Assembly: GCA_003971905.1 (NCBI GenBank)
Contig: RSEE01000058.1
Location: forward strand, 248,001 to 312,000
Direction: 5' to 3'
Source: Moniliella sp. 'wahieum'
Lineage: Eukaryota > Basidiomycota > Moniliellomycetes > Moniliellales > Moniliellaceae
DNA: 64,000 nucleotides
The notes beneath the pieces were generated by a model. It was given only the letters and a program-made list of their open reading frames with translations. It was not told the DNA's origin and did no database searches. Within the stretch, counting starts at the first letter, position 1. Each line of letters starts with the position of its first letter. Positions 23,853 to 35,545 of the stretch are shown in pieces. A program made the position numbers and the translations under genes.

Positions 23853-25425
23853 ATGCTGGGCAGCCTGCATGCGCTGGCCGATGCCTGCCTCGTCTCGCCC
23901 TCCGCAGAGAGCCTCGACACGCTCGCGACACGCATCCGCTCCGATCCCACCCCGCCGCCGCCAGCCTCCCGCGCCCCTGCGCCACCAGCTCGCCACCGCT
24001 CTCCTACACGCCGCCCCGCCGCCGCCCCGGAGTGCTGCACTTGCGTTGCTCAAGGAGCTGACACGCTTGCCCCAAGGGACTTCCCCGCTCGCCAATTCCG
24101 ATGCCATCGACATCCTCATTCGCGACACCTTGCCTCTTACCCGCCCCGACCCCCTGGAGAGCGACTGGGTCGTGGCCGATGGCGCCCTCCGCATCTTGAA
24201 CAACATCCTCCTCCTCCACCCCGATGCCCGCGCCCACCTTGCCCCGCATGGCCCCCATTTCTTTTGCATTTTTCCGCCTCCACATCCACCCTCGAATCCC
24301 AGGGGGAGCCGGCAGATCCAGATACCCTCCAACCCAAGGCTCTCGAGGCGCTTTTCCTGGCCGCTCGCATCCTCTTTCTCGGCACAGTGCACGATTCCTT
24401 CTCGCCTCCACACTCATCCACGACCTACCTACTTTTACTCGCACCCTCCATGCGCTTGCCCACCTTCCCAGCGGGCCGCGGGACGTACCCCTGTCCGAAT
24501 GTCTCCGATTGCTGTTCAACCTCTCTCTCCACCATCCTGACGCGGATTGGACCCCGCTGCTGTACCTGGTCGCCGACCTCATCCCTGGCTTGACGGTGGG
24601 GCTCAAAAAAGGACAGGTTGTCGCACCGCTCAGCTCAGCAGTCAATGCACTGCTCAACCTTCCCCTGGCCTCGCTCCCGTTGGAAGATGGGGTGCCCAAG
24701 GTACTCCCGAGCGTACTTCTCTTGCTCGAGCAGGCCCTTGTCCGGTACTTTGCTTTGGACCCATCGGCGTTGCGTGCGGCATCCCCACGAGTGCATGGGA
24801 AGAAGATGGGTTGCCGTCGGATGGCTTGGTTCCACTCTTTTCTCTAGTACGGCAATTAGCGTTACCCCGTCTTCGCACGCCTATATCAAGCACCGCTGGT
24901 TCCCCGCTACATTGGACCGTAGTGTGCCATTACGGGATGGGACGGGGTACCATGCGATCTTGGTGCGTCTCTTGGCCGATTCGAACCACATGGCAGCGGT
25001 GGGGGGCATGCTGCTTGTTGTGCTCGACGGGCCGCAGGGATTGGTCGACACACTCGGGTACGGGGCCAGTGCTGGCTTCCTCCTTGCGGCCGGATTGGCC
25101 GGGGGTGGTGCCGGGTCTGAACACCGAGGGGACGGGGATCGATCCGATCACAGCGGCTGCGCCACTTGCCTCGCAGGGCGGGGTGGGGGGCACGGGCATG
25201 TCGGAATCCGAAGCGGCGGAGGAGGCGGCACGGGTGATGGGCTGCTGACCAACTGAACCAAACGGGCGTGGTCTCTGTCGATACGCAAGCCATCCGGGCC
25301 GAGGGGAGAAGAGGCACGAAGCGTGGGAGCAGGAGGAGGCGCAGCGCGTGGAGGAAGAGGATAGGAAAGAGGAGGAAGAGGCTCTGCGGGAGTTGCAAGC
25401 GTACAAGGATCGCAAGCGGGCCTAA
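23853..25425 (+). CDS. RIC8: Synembryn, Ric8-type G-alpha exchange factor and chaperone
   Basis: Ric8 folds and activates heterotrimeric G-alpha subunits in the cytosol. The protein is an armadillo-like helical repeat. Seen: MLGSLHALADACLVSP at the start, ALALLKELTRLPQGTSPLAN and DGALRILNNILLLHPDAR (the family's 'solitary leucine-rich' repeat with the LLHP motif), ECLRLLFNLSLHHPDADW, NALLNLPLASLP, KHRWFPATLDRSVPLRDG, and GLVDTLGYGASAGFLLAAGL, matching the family's GYGNAAGFL motif. The C-terminus has TGVVSVDTQ followed by a charged helix (HEAWEQEEAQRVEEEDRK) and TAA at 25423-25425. Several frame jumps are needed, near 24010, 24270-24400, 24850 and 25250-25310. No intron is needed. Ric8 is absent from baker's yeast but present in many basidiomycetes. 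Confidence 0.88.
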
Positions 25426-25862
25426 GAAAATGAACCATGAGAGAAAGAAAATGGGACCAGTGGCATATCACAGCCTGTCTGGATGGGAGGGCGTTTAGTT
25501 TGGTGTGGGTCTGCACTTGTTGTTGGTTGCATATGCCAGTCTGTACGTTAACCTGGAATGCGTTTGCCTGTGTTTGGGTACCCTAAATGAGGTCAGGCTG
25601 ATTGGATTGGACTGCACTGTCAATCACTTTGCCTGCAAAGACCAGCCTCTTCGTCTCCCTGCCAGCCAGTAGAATGCTCGGAATATAACAACTGATGGGC
25701 AGCAGCAGGCCTCCGAAACCCGCAGCCGAGACGGCTACTAAGCAGGCTCTCCCGATGCCAGCGCTAACCCCAACCCCAACACCCCCTCCCCGCTGGGGTC
25801 ACAGCCCCCCATCAGTGTGGTTATAAGCGACCTTTGCTTCCGATTGCCGAACCCCTGTTCTG
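25426..25862. other. Spacer after Ric8
   Basis: No gene is supported. GTTATAAGCG at about 25820-25829, roughly 40 bases before the next ATG, could serve as a TATA element, and a CTAACCCCAACCCCAACACCCCC run lies near 25770. Confidence 0.4.
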
Positions 25863-27424
25863 ATGGCGTGTTTGCATTTTCCCTTGGATGCGTTAGCCCA
25901 ATCGAACCCCTCTGCCACCACCATGGACAGCCACGCTCCGCTGCCTCGGGCGCGCATTCGTCGGTCTGATGAGGGGCCGCGCCGGCCCCTCTGTACTGCC
26001 AGCGAAACCGAACTCGGGACCTCCTCTGCCGCCCCCTTCCCTGCCCCTGCGCCGTTGCTCTTCCTCAGCAGACTCCCACCCATCGTGATGCAGTTCCATG
26101 GCCTCCTCTCTTCGCGCACGGCCTCCGGTCTCCTCCACGCGCTCTCGGTCGTCTCCCTCTTTCTGCAGAAGGAGCGGGACCTCCTGCAGTATCCCCACCC
26201 ACCTTGGTTTCAGCAAGCAACCCAGAAACGTATTGACCTGTTGGTCACGCTCAAAGCGGACTTGAGCCGCATGCACCAACGCTTTTCCCTCGAACACAGG
26301 GACGAGGAGCACTTATCCTTCGAACCAACTGCCCGCCCGCTGGGCGAGATGGACAATATTCCTAGCAGGAAGTCACCGTGGCGTCGGTTGACCCCTGCTC
26401 CATCCATGCGTCAGGAGGACGGCCTGGGCTACTCGCGACGACCATTAGGAGAGCCGTACTTGCCCGTCTCCCTGTTTCCGCGTCTACCGTCGCCGTTCTC
26501 CTCGCCCCCACTTTTATCGTTCCCTATTTTGGACCAACAAGGCCGAGGGAAGAACCTGGGGTGCAAAACGACGGAACTCTTCCCGCATCTGCACCTCCTC
26601 CTCCGGATGCCCCGCGCCTGCCACATGCCAAGCCCCCCAAGCGGAGGAAGAAAAAACAAAACCAAAAATCGAAAGAGAGTTTCATTGAGTTCTGGGCAGT
26701 GTGCAGCGCCCCTCTCCCGTGAAGAAGAAGGCGATGATGCAGCCTCTCCGGAGGGAAAAGTCAAAGCATATGATCAAACCAAAGGAGAAGTCCTCTTTTC
26801 CGGAGACCGATGAGATGAGTATGGTTCTTCCCGAAGACGAGCCCAAGCCAGAGAACAGATCCGTCCCCGCTAGAGTGCCCATATGCGAGCCAGCACCCAA
26901 AAGTTGGAAGAGTCGCCCGTGATTACTGGGGCTGCGGATGACCTTCCGGCTTGTCCTCTCCCTGTGATGCCAGACCGGGAGGTTCTTCCCGCATCTCATG
27001 TGACACCGGATCCGGCGGCTCTGATGAGCAGCCACCCAACTATGCCCAAACCCAAAAAGCGTGGAGCAAAAAGGAAAAAATCCAAGTCCAAGTCCAAGCA
27101 ACAGAGGCACCCTCCCTCTTCAGGCCCATCCGGACCCATTGGGGCAGATCCGAGAAGGTTTGCAGCCCTTGATGTCTCTGCTGTGGAGGAGGACGTTCCA
27201 CGGATTTCAAATCAAGATGGGGAGCCGACTCTCGATGATGTTGGCAATCATTTGAATGGCCCTCTCCCCCTATCGCCATATCCCCCAAGCAGCAAGACGT
27301 GGTGATGTCAGCGGAACCCTCATCTCAGAGTCATGATCACGATCCTTCAATGGACGAGGCACTTGTACGGACGTTAGTTCCAGACAATCATGCCCCTCCC
27401 TCGCGTTCGCAAAGCCACAAGTAA
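25863..27424 (+). CDS. Unknown basic, lysine-rich protein
   Basis: I do not recognise a family. The N-terminal 150 residues look folded and helical (LLSSRTASGLLHALSVVSLF, LQKERDLLQYPHPPWFQQA, QKRIDLLVTLKADLSRMHQR). The rest is low-complexity and strongly basic, with PKRRKKKQNQKSK, KKKAMMQPLRREKSKHMIK, PKPKKRGAKRKKSKSKSKQQ and then acidic patches (VSAVEEDVPRISNQDGEP). Such Lys blocks suggest a nucleolar or nuclear protein, which is inference. The last coding-like residues are SQSHDHDPSMDEALVRTLV, ending TAA at 27422-27424; coding-like sequence in other frames may reach 27737. Frame jumps near 26530, 26700, 26900 and 27290 are needed. No intron is obvious. Confidence 0.5.
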
Positions 27425-29135
27425 CTGTGACTCTCCATCACCACAGCCCCTTGGGTCTCCTGCGTTCGTTACGATGATGAACTCTGCTATGGTTCTCTCT
27501 CGTCAGCCGTCCTTGGGGAGCCCTAGTCTCTCCGTAGATTCAGTACATGGTCGTACGCCGAAACCGTCGAAGTGGATGATCACGCGGACTACCGTGGGCA
27601 CTCGTTCGTCCCCTCCTCGCCGCCTCCGCTATCAAGTTGCCTTCATCCCCACAGTCTTGCAGACGGGGGTGGGCCGCCTGCCCTGTCACACGGCGACGCA
27701 CGGCGTCCCTCCCTTCTCTTCCTCTCTGTGTACATGAACCAGTGAAACGCATCTTACCACGCCGCCATCGCCGTCGCCTGTTGGGGTGCTCCAACATTCC
27801 TTGTCCCCTGAGCTTCTCGTCGCTCCGAACGAACTTCATTCGAAGAAGAGGGGTGGGTAACACCGATCGTGTGGCTACCCATGGAGTCCCCCTTGGGATC
27901 GGTGGGTGGTCTTCCCCGCCGGGCCTCCAGCCCCTGCCCTTGGCCAGCGCCGGTAATAGGGAGGATTGGCATACTCTGAGCCCCCCTACCCCCGCCTCCA
28001 GAGACGAGTGGATAACCATCCCTACGCAGTACTACAGGTACCTTGTCCACTGGAGTTCTCTCGCCCGGGGGACGCCTTATTGAGCTGTGCGTGTCCCAAG
28101 TTGAGTAGCAGTATAGTCCCCTGCGTCACCGCACCTCCCCCGCATTACCTTGTATCCAATCCTCTTACCGATTAAGGATGTGAACCGATGGGTACACCTG
28201 GTACATTCCACACGTTGGGTGGTCCTGGGGATCACTAGTCACTACTTACTATACTTGTACCTGGTAAACGTGTCAGTGTCACCTGTCAAGGTAGTAGGTA
28301 AAATACGCGTAGGATTTCAATATACTTTTGGTTTTGGGTTGGTACATAGCAAGCACTGAGCTGTAGAGGGGGTAAGGGACCTGATCCCTGAGCTGGGCCT
28401 CAGCCGTGAGGCCGGAGGAATCGAGAGAATCTATCGGATTGAAGGGATTGGAGGGATGGGAGGAATCCGAGGAATTATCAATCGGAATCAGAAGAGAGGT
28501 ACTGCAGTACCCGGGCCAGCGCGTCCACTGACTACATTCAAATACATTCCAAACTATCATGCTACTGAGCAAATATCGTCCCATCATGGTCTCCTCTCTT
28601 CGGGTCTGGTCTCGTTTCTTCTGCTCTGGTCTAATCTTCTGTCCTCGCATCTGGTTTAGGCGGTTTGTGGTCTGTGAGACGACTATCTGACAAGGTGCCG
28701 CCAGTACTGGGCCGGTTCAAACCGACGAGAAAAGGAGATGAATCAAATCAAATGAATGTTCAACGAGCGTTCCAACGACAAGCGTGCCCGTAAGCGCGTA
28801 ACTGCTCGCACTACCCTTTAGCAATGCACGAATGGGATGGGCATTCCAATGGACGGGGTGGGCATGCCAATGGATGAGGTTGCGGGTGTGGGTTGCGGGT
28901 TGCGGGTTGGGGGCCTGCACCTCCAGGGTGAGTCCCACTTAAGGCGACAAGTTCGAGAAACGGAGCAATTTCCCAGGTTCCGACCACACTACACTTGCGC
29001 TGATGTAGCCCTTTGCACTTCCCGGCTGCCTTTGCCCATCTGCAACGAGGGAGGCAGTGCCGGACCGAGTGAAGATGGAGATGGAGACTAGGCGTATTGG
29101 GATAGATGGGTGATAGTGATCGTATGCGCACCGGC
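27425..29135. other. Spacer with possible tail of the unknown basic protein
   Basis: To about 27740 the frame with TVEVDDHADYRGHSFVPSS could be a further exon or tail of the preceding gene. Beyond that nothing is convincing. Short repeats are present: GGAATC/GGATTG words at 28420-28500, CTGGTCT words at 28590-28660, and GGGTTGCGGGTTGCGGGTTG at about 28890-28911. Confidence 0.4.
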
Positions 29136-30645
29136 TCAATACGGTTTGCGTGGGGCAAAGTGAAGTTTGCCGCGTCCCATATCGTAGCCCACGACGACGG
29201 AGCGTTGCCAGACGGCGCCTAAGATCATGGCGTCGCTATCGGGATGGCCACCACTGGCAATGGCGCTGAAACAAGTATGCTCGGCACCAGGCAAGCCAGT
29301 CAATTGGCGTACGATCATATCGCGTCGATCCATGGGCCACTGTTTTCCACCAAACCCAACGGATACCTCGGGCACCCGCGCATCGCACTCCACCGTCCAG
29401 TACTCTTTGTCCTTGCCGTACGGCTTGGCCGGCGGGTCGAACAGCGCATTGATCCGGTGCGCCGCGGCGGTGGGGACAAACGTGGCGGCCGTGCCCGAGT
29501 CGACGATACTTTGGTAGGTCGAGCTGTTTTGGTTGGCGCGTTTAGGGGAGGCATGGTGCGTGTGATAGTGGGTCCACGAGTTGGGACCGGTCTGGTTGGG
29601 CGCACGCCAAGAGAGGGTATGACTCAGCGTACAAGGTCAAGTTGCCCGGTTGCGACACGGTTTCTTCAATGGCGACCGTGGTGAGGGGGAGTGTAGAGGG
29701 AGGAAGGGACCAGACCGCCCAAGGCAAGTACCCCCAGGTTCGGATCTCGACGCATTTTCGGGCACGCGGTCAATCGCGAGGGTGAACAGGCCTGGTAGAG
29801 GAGAACGAAAAAAAAAAGTGGTGTCAGTATACGCGGTGTGGCCGAGTAACATCAAGATAGAGATGGCGGAGGGGCAGAGACGGGAGAACAAGAAAAAGAG
29901 ATAACCAACGAACCTTCCTTGACCGCGCCCTGCTTGGTCATGGTAACAAACACGGGATCGTAGTGCGCCTGCGCACCGGACGTTTTGAAGGCACTGGTCA
30001 ACGGCGGTAGGCCATGCCCACCAATCCGGACGTGTAACCATCGCCGACAAAGGAGGAACGGTTGACCAGGGCGACCTTGGTCCGGTCCAAAGTGACCCCC
30101 GAGGGAGAGCCCACTCCAGCCGATTTCGCCATGCAAGTGCTCGCCCTCGGGGAAATAATCATATCAAAGTCTTCCGACGGAATGGAGCAAAGTTGCCTCG
30201 GTTTCGATGGTACTGCGGACCCCCCGACACTCGGACGGCTGGGTGGGACGATGGGTTTTCATGCTGACGCAGGTAAATCCAGACTCGACGACAAACGTGT
30301 CGGAACTGCCCGTGTCGAGGTAGTGCTGGAGCACTTGGTCGCCGCCGGGGCCCGCCAGGTGACATTGACTACGGGGTACACGCCGGCAAAGGCGGTGCCG
30401 AGGGTGCTGTCTTCGGGGCGCCCGCGCCGGCGCGGCGGCGGGGAGGTTGTGGCGGGTATGGTGGTTGTGGGGGGGCGGGCGGGGCGAGCGGAGGCGATGG
30501 CGGAGGTGGGAGCTGAGGTGGTTGGGGGCGGGGTGCGGGAAGAGGGGCAGGGTGTGGGGGGCGTGAGGCAGGGTGTCGGTGGCGGCGGTGGCGGCGGCGG
30601 CGGTGGGGCGAGGAGGGCGAGGAGGGCGAGGAGGGCCGTGCGCAT
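29136..30645 (-). CDS. Pepsin-family (A1) aspartic protease, secreted or vacuolar
   Basis: Both catalytic aspartates are visible: YLDTGSSDTFV in the N-lobe and IVDSGTAATFVP in the C-lobe. The start gives a short signal peptide (MRTALLALLALLAP) followed by a proline-rich propeptide. Further marks: HGEIGWSGLSLGG, SAFKTSGAQAHYDPVF, LFTLAIDRVPENAS, NLTLYA, and the terminal ILG-AVWQRSVVVGYDMGRGK-LHFAP. An intron at about 29796-29912 (GTTCGT to CTACCAG on the minus strand) precedes LFTLAI. Frame jumps occur near 30340, 30250, 30060, 29730 and 29610. It is divergent from the kinase gene at 31088. Substrate is unknown. The length of about 430 residues is normal for the family. Confidence 0.88.
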
Positions 30646-31087
30646 GGCGGCCAGAAAGAGTGTGGGGGGGGGGAGGGGGGGGAGGGGAGGTGGAGGGGAG
30701 GTGGTGGTGGTGGTGGTTGCGAGAAATGCTGGAATGCGCATCCTGATCGGGCAGGCGGGCGGGCGGGAGACATGTGACGTGATTGTGACACCACATGCGC
30801 GCTCGCGCGGCGGCAGGGGGCAGTGTGTGGGCAGGTGCTCTGCGGTGGCGCCACGTCGCTCCCCGCCGCAGCGACGCGCTGGCATTTAGACTGCCCATGC
30901 ATGATGCAGGGGGCGGTGACGAGCAGCAATCGACGGTTGACGCTAAAAATCTACGCTGATTAATGATTGATATTCGGTGCTCCACGCCGATTGGACGATT
31001 ATCGATTAGATTTCAGACGGCGATGCTGCATCCCCGTCTCAGATCGCCAGCCCTAACCCTACGCCACCCACGTGACCGCCTGCCCCC
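30646..31087. promoter_or_regulatory. Shared divergent promoter, aspartic protease / NAK kinase
   Basis: The 440-base gap between divergent genes contains GCATGCATGATGC near 30895, TGATTAATGATTGAT at about 30957-30971 and GATTATCGATTAGAT at about 30997-31011. The ATCGATTA word also occurs before ARPC1. A G-rich stretch (GGGGGGGGAGGGGGG) at about 30664-30680 lies in the protease leader. Confidence 0.4.
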
Positions 31088-34000
31088 GTGCAGCTGCCGC
31101 CAGCCCCAACCCTACGCCCCGTAGCATCCACTCCACCCCCACCCCCACCCCCCACCCGCCATCGCCATTCGCGGCCCTCAGCTGCGCCCGGCAGCGGCGC
31201 CCCCCGCCCCCAGCCCGCCCCCCCCCGCCGCACCCGCCCGCCCCGCACACAGGTCATCGTCGGCCGCCACATCGTCTCCGTCGTCCGCTTCCTCGCCGAC
31301 GGCGGCTTTGCCCACGTCTACCTCGTCGCCTCCAAGCAGCCCATCCCCATCCCCGACATGGACTCCCACCGCCGCCCCCTCCTCCGCCCGCCACCACCCG
31401 TCCTCAAGCACATCGCCGTCCCCGACAAACCCTCCCTCGCCCATGTCCGCGCCGAGTTGAGGCGCATGTACGTCCCCTCTCCCTCTCCCTCTCCCTCTCC
31501 CTCTCCCTCTCCCTCTCCCTCTCCCTCCCATCCACCCACCGCTCACCCTCCACCCTCTCCCTCAGCGCAGCCTGCGCGGCCACACCCACATTGTCCACTT
31601 TGTCGAGGCATCCGCCACTGCTCTCCCCAGTGGCGCCGGGTACGAGGTGTTTATCCTCATGGAGTACTGCAGCGGCGGCGGTCTGCTCGACCTGATGAAT
31701 GCCCATCTGCACGACCCCTCCCGAATCCCAGATCCTCCATATTTTGCGACGTGTGTCAAGGCCTGGCGGTCATGCACCACCTTTCCCCCCCGCTGCTGCA
31801 CCGCGACCTCAAGATTGAAAATGTGCTCATTGCCCCGGCCCCCGCGGACGATCCGCGCCGCGGGCCCATATACAAGTTGGCCGACTTTGGCTCCACCGTT
31901 CCGCTCCTTTCCCGGAACCCGCCCACGTCCCTGGCGCAAGTAAAAGAGTTGGAGCAAGACTTGAACCGGGCCACCACGCTACAGTACCGTGCGCCCGAGA
32001 TGGTGGACCTAAGCCAGCGCAAACCGATTGATGAAAAGGCGGATGTATGGGCCATGGGCGTGTTCCTCTACAAGCTCTGTTACTTTACCACACCCTTTGA
32101 AGGACCCGGAGGTGGGGCGCTGGCCATCGCGAATGCCCGCTACCGGTTCCCATCGTTTCCTCGGTACACGGATCAGACCAAGGCGTTGATTGGGTGGATG
32201 CTGCAAAAACGAGGGGAAGATCGGCCGACGGTGGACCAGCTCATCGTGCGCGCGTTCCATCTGAGAGGGTTGCATCCGCCTTCCTTGGCGCAGAGGTACG
32301 TCCGCCTTGCGCTCGAAAGCTCCTCCCACCCAGCCCGACCGACAGGGACGTATGTCCCCCCTCCCCCTAGAGATGGAGATGGAGATGGGGTGCGGCATGA
32401 TGATCTGGCGGCGTTGCGGGACACTGGACGTCCCATGCGCCAAGGCCAGTCAGCCAAGGATCCATCGCTTATTCCAACCCGATCGCCCTCGCCCTCCCAC
32501 TCGCATGGCACCCCCGCACCTCTTCCACCTCTCCTTCAGCTCCCGCATCTGCATCCATGTCCCCTTCCTTCCTTGATGACGCGGCAACGCGCTTTCCTAC
32601 GCTGGACCAGCTTGACGCTTCGATTTCCCATGTCTCGGTCCCTGCTGCAGCAGGGGCAAAAGGACCTCTCCTTTCCACCTCGGCCTCCCCCTCCTCTCCA
32701 CCCTCTAGGGCCTCGACGGCCTCGAAACCGCCCCTCCCGCGTTCTACGTCGTCTACGTCCACCCCTGCCCTTACCGCCATCCCGCTCCGAATCCAACTCC
32801 GCCATCTACATCCGCATAATCGTCCATACCCACCTCCGGACCTCCTGCTTCCTCTCGCCCCTCACACATCCCGCACGGATCGGTTCGATCCGAGACCGTT
32901 GGCCGCCGCTGCGGGAGGAAGAGCGGAACCTGAACCGGAACGGGAGCAGGAGCAGAAGTGCGAGCGGGAGCGGGAATGGGAGCAGAAACGAGAGCAGGAG
33001 CGGAAGCAGCGTTTCGAGGTTAGGTGCGGCGTCCATGGGCGACAGCACCACCTTGTTACCTCCAAATGGAACTGGAAAGGGAGCGCAAAATGCTGCTCAC
33101 AATGGGACATACCCAATCCCTTCCTCTTCTGCTTCTGCTTCTTCCAAGATGGAGAGGGTGGGACCAACCACGGGAGACAAAGGTGAGAGCTTGAGCGGGA
33201 GCGAGAAGGAGAACGCGACCGAGAACGAGAAGGAAAACGGACCGCTCGAGGCGCCGGCGCAAGATTGGTTGACCGGGTCGGAAGATGTGTTGGGAGATAC
33301 CTTGTCCTCAGTTCCCATTGAGGCCGATGGGACTTTACCCAGGCCACGCAGCTCCGCACGCAACTCGCCCCCGCTGGCTGTCCACTCTTCTTCCCTGCCC
33401 ACGATGTCTCCCTTCCGACCGCGAGCCAGAAAGTAGCGATGACGACATCCCGCCCGAACTGCTGAGGGGAACCATATTCCCGCCCGCAACGTGTACCTGT
33501 ACCTGTACTGTTCCTGCTACCATCTCACCTATGGGTGATATCTCTTATCCCCTGGAAGGGCAAGCACCGGGGCAGAGGAAGGGCAAGTGGAGCGGGATCT
33601 GGATCCGGAGCGTGTCTCCCCTCCGAGCCGCAAGAGGGAGGACAGTTTCGACCTGTACCTGCGTGTGGAACCGGAGGATGAGATGGACTTGGCCTTGATT
33701 GAAGGTCGTATCCCATCTGGATCGTATCCTTTATCTTCTTGGTCTGTTCCCGACTCATGGGCTTCCTCTGCACTGCCAGCCTCGTCTGCTATACCGGCAC
33801 GGGCACGGACGCCACCGAGTGCTGAAGCAGTTGCTCTCGCGCACAAACTAGGTGTGCTCACGGGTACCCCGATGCCACCTGTCTCACCCTCGTGGGACGG
33901 GATGGGTGGGCCGAGCGTACGAGACAGAGGGCACCAGGAGGTCAGTGCACCGTCCTCATCTTCACCGACACCAAGTGCGCCAGTGGCATTGCCTTCAGGA

Positions 34001-34951
34001 CAAGGAGCGACGCCGACGCCGCCGTCGCCACCGAAAACGACAGCGACCAAGGTAGGGACGCCGACGACGGTAGACGCGCCGAAGGTTGCAACACCCACGA
34101 TGGGTAAGGCACTGGCGCACTTGAGCCTTGGGTCTGACTCGCCTACCTTTGCTCCCCCATCATCTTCTTCACCTACCCTCCTGCCGCAGCAGCCACCACT
34201 CACGGCTGCGCAGCCTGATGCAGCAGGCCAACTTGGGACCGCTGCGTCGCCGGCGTCTGCGCCAGCTCCGGCGCTGCAAGAGCGGGTACGCAAGCTGGAA
34301 CGCGCTAGGACGGGGCAAACTGCATCTTCCCCTGGTGGGCTTGGCCCTGGTGGGGTTAGCCCTGGTGCTTCTTCCGACATTCGTATGCGCTGCCTCGACC
34401 CACGCACAAGCCCGGATCGCGATCGGTTGCTTCCCCCCTTGCGGCGTTGCATTATCCGATGCACTCCCATCCCACCCCGTCCGATCGTTCGTCTTCCAAC
34501 ACCACGTTGGATCGCCCTTCTGCGCCAGCGGGGGGGGGGAAAGGCCACGCTCAAAGTCCCGCCCAAGCCCCCGCGCACGCGACGCAGACGGGAAAGGTCG
34601 TGCGTCGCTCTTGCCATGGGAACGGGAAGCGTTGGTGGCCGAGGCAATAGAGAAAGGTGGGGTGGTGCGGGGGGAGATGCGAATGTTGGAAAGTCTGCAA
34701 CGTCGGTCGCTTCCCCGTCAGCGTCGGCGTCGGCGTCAGCGTCGTCTCCCACTGCTGAGAAGGACGGTCCTGATCCAGGAACAGGCACAGGGGAGAGGAA
34801 GGAGGAACCGAAACCGAAACCGAAACCGAAACCGAAACCGAAACCGGAACGGGAGTCGGAATCGGAACCCGAACCGGAGACAGCTGGGTTCCATGGTGTC
34901 AACCGGTTGATTTCGCGGTGGCAGCAAGTGAGCCAAAGAGGAATGCGGTAG
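31088..34951 (+). CDS. NAK/Ark1-Prk1-type serine/threonine kinase
   Basis: Actin-regulating kinases of this family phosphorylate endocytic coat adaptors and disassemble the coat. The kinase domain is clear: FLADGGFAHVYLVAS (glycine loop), VLKHIAVPD, RGHTHIVHFVEASAT, VFILMEYCSGGGLLDLMN, FCDVCQGLAVMHHL, LHRDLKIENVLI (catalytic loop), KLADFGST (DFG), YRAPEMVDL (APE), DVWAMGVFLYKLCYFTTPF. An intron at 31468-31570 (GTACGT to CGCAG) is largely a CCCTCT repeat. Two one-base losses near 31712 and 31745, at C and T runs, explain the local frame jumps. A long disordered C-terminus follows, with WEREALVAEAIEKGGVVRGE and a final GVNRLISRWQQV. No in-frame ATG lies between a TGA at 31073-31075 and the kinase domain, so the first coordinate is nominal. 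Confidence 0.87.
31475..31528 (+). repeat. CCCTCT microsatellite forming an intron's polypyrimidine tract
   Basis: About nine CCCTCT copies fill the first half of the kinase intron. Further CCACCC/CCCTC sequence runs to the acceptor. Confidence 0.9.
34807..34847 (+). repeat. ACCGAA repeat in the kinase tail
   Basis: About seven copies of ACCGAA encode a Lys-Pro repeat in the frame that ends at 34951. Confidence 0.85.
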
Positions 34952-35545
34952 TCAGTCAGTCCAAGTACCAAGTACTTTCTTCTGTCGTGCTTTCTGCTCT
35001 CTCGGGGTTCCTCTCGGGTTTCCTCTCTCCTGTCCTGCGTTCTCTACTTTCCGTGTATTAGGATGGAATAGGGAGGTGGAGTGGGGGTAATGAGGTCGAT
35101 GAGGGGGTTGGTTGATGAGGACACCTTGCATTTTTGCCTGTGCATTTTACCTTTTGCATTTTGCATTTTGCCTTCTACCATTTGCCTGTGCATGTTTACC
35201 TTTGCCTGTGCCTAGCGCCTGCCCACCTACCCGAGCAAACGAACGAGGTGCTAGGTGAACAATGACATTTCGCTCGCCGACCCAACGAAGGACCAAGGAC
35301 AGGTGAATTAGATGGGTGGGAAGAGGACGGGATGGGATGATCGATGAATAGCGAAGAGGAATGGATGCGAGGGGAGAGAGGCAAGACAAGTCAAGAAAAG
35401 TCAAGTCAAGACAAGACAAGTCAAGTCAAGACAAGACAAGTGTAGAGGCAGATGAAGAGGGAAGACAAGGGGGGGGGGACGGGGCGAGGTACCGGCGGGA
35501 GACGGCGCGAGACGCAGGGGTGGGGGGGGGGGGGTTACAAGGAAG
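34952..35545. other. Convergent spacer, kinase / PH-SMP gene
   Basis: The two genes converge here. It holds TTTTGCATTTTGC and TTTGCCTGTGC repeats at 35130-35215, a CAAGACAAGT/CAAGTCAAGA array at 35381-35441, a GATGATCGATGA word near 35336, and G runs of 10 and about 13 near 35470 and 35522. Confidence 0.6.
35381..35441 (+). repeat. CAAGACAAGTCAAGT array
   Basis: A short-period array built from the words CAAGA and CAAGT, about twelve in a row. It lies 100 bases beyond the stop of the PH-SMP gene. Confidence 0.85.

Noticed and set aside
33529-34971. 480-residue open frame on the minus strand opposite the kinase tail
   Set aside because: It is the complement of low-complexity Pro/Ser and Lys-Pro repeats. 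The + strand carries the kinase C-terminus.
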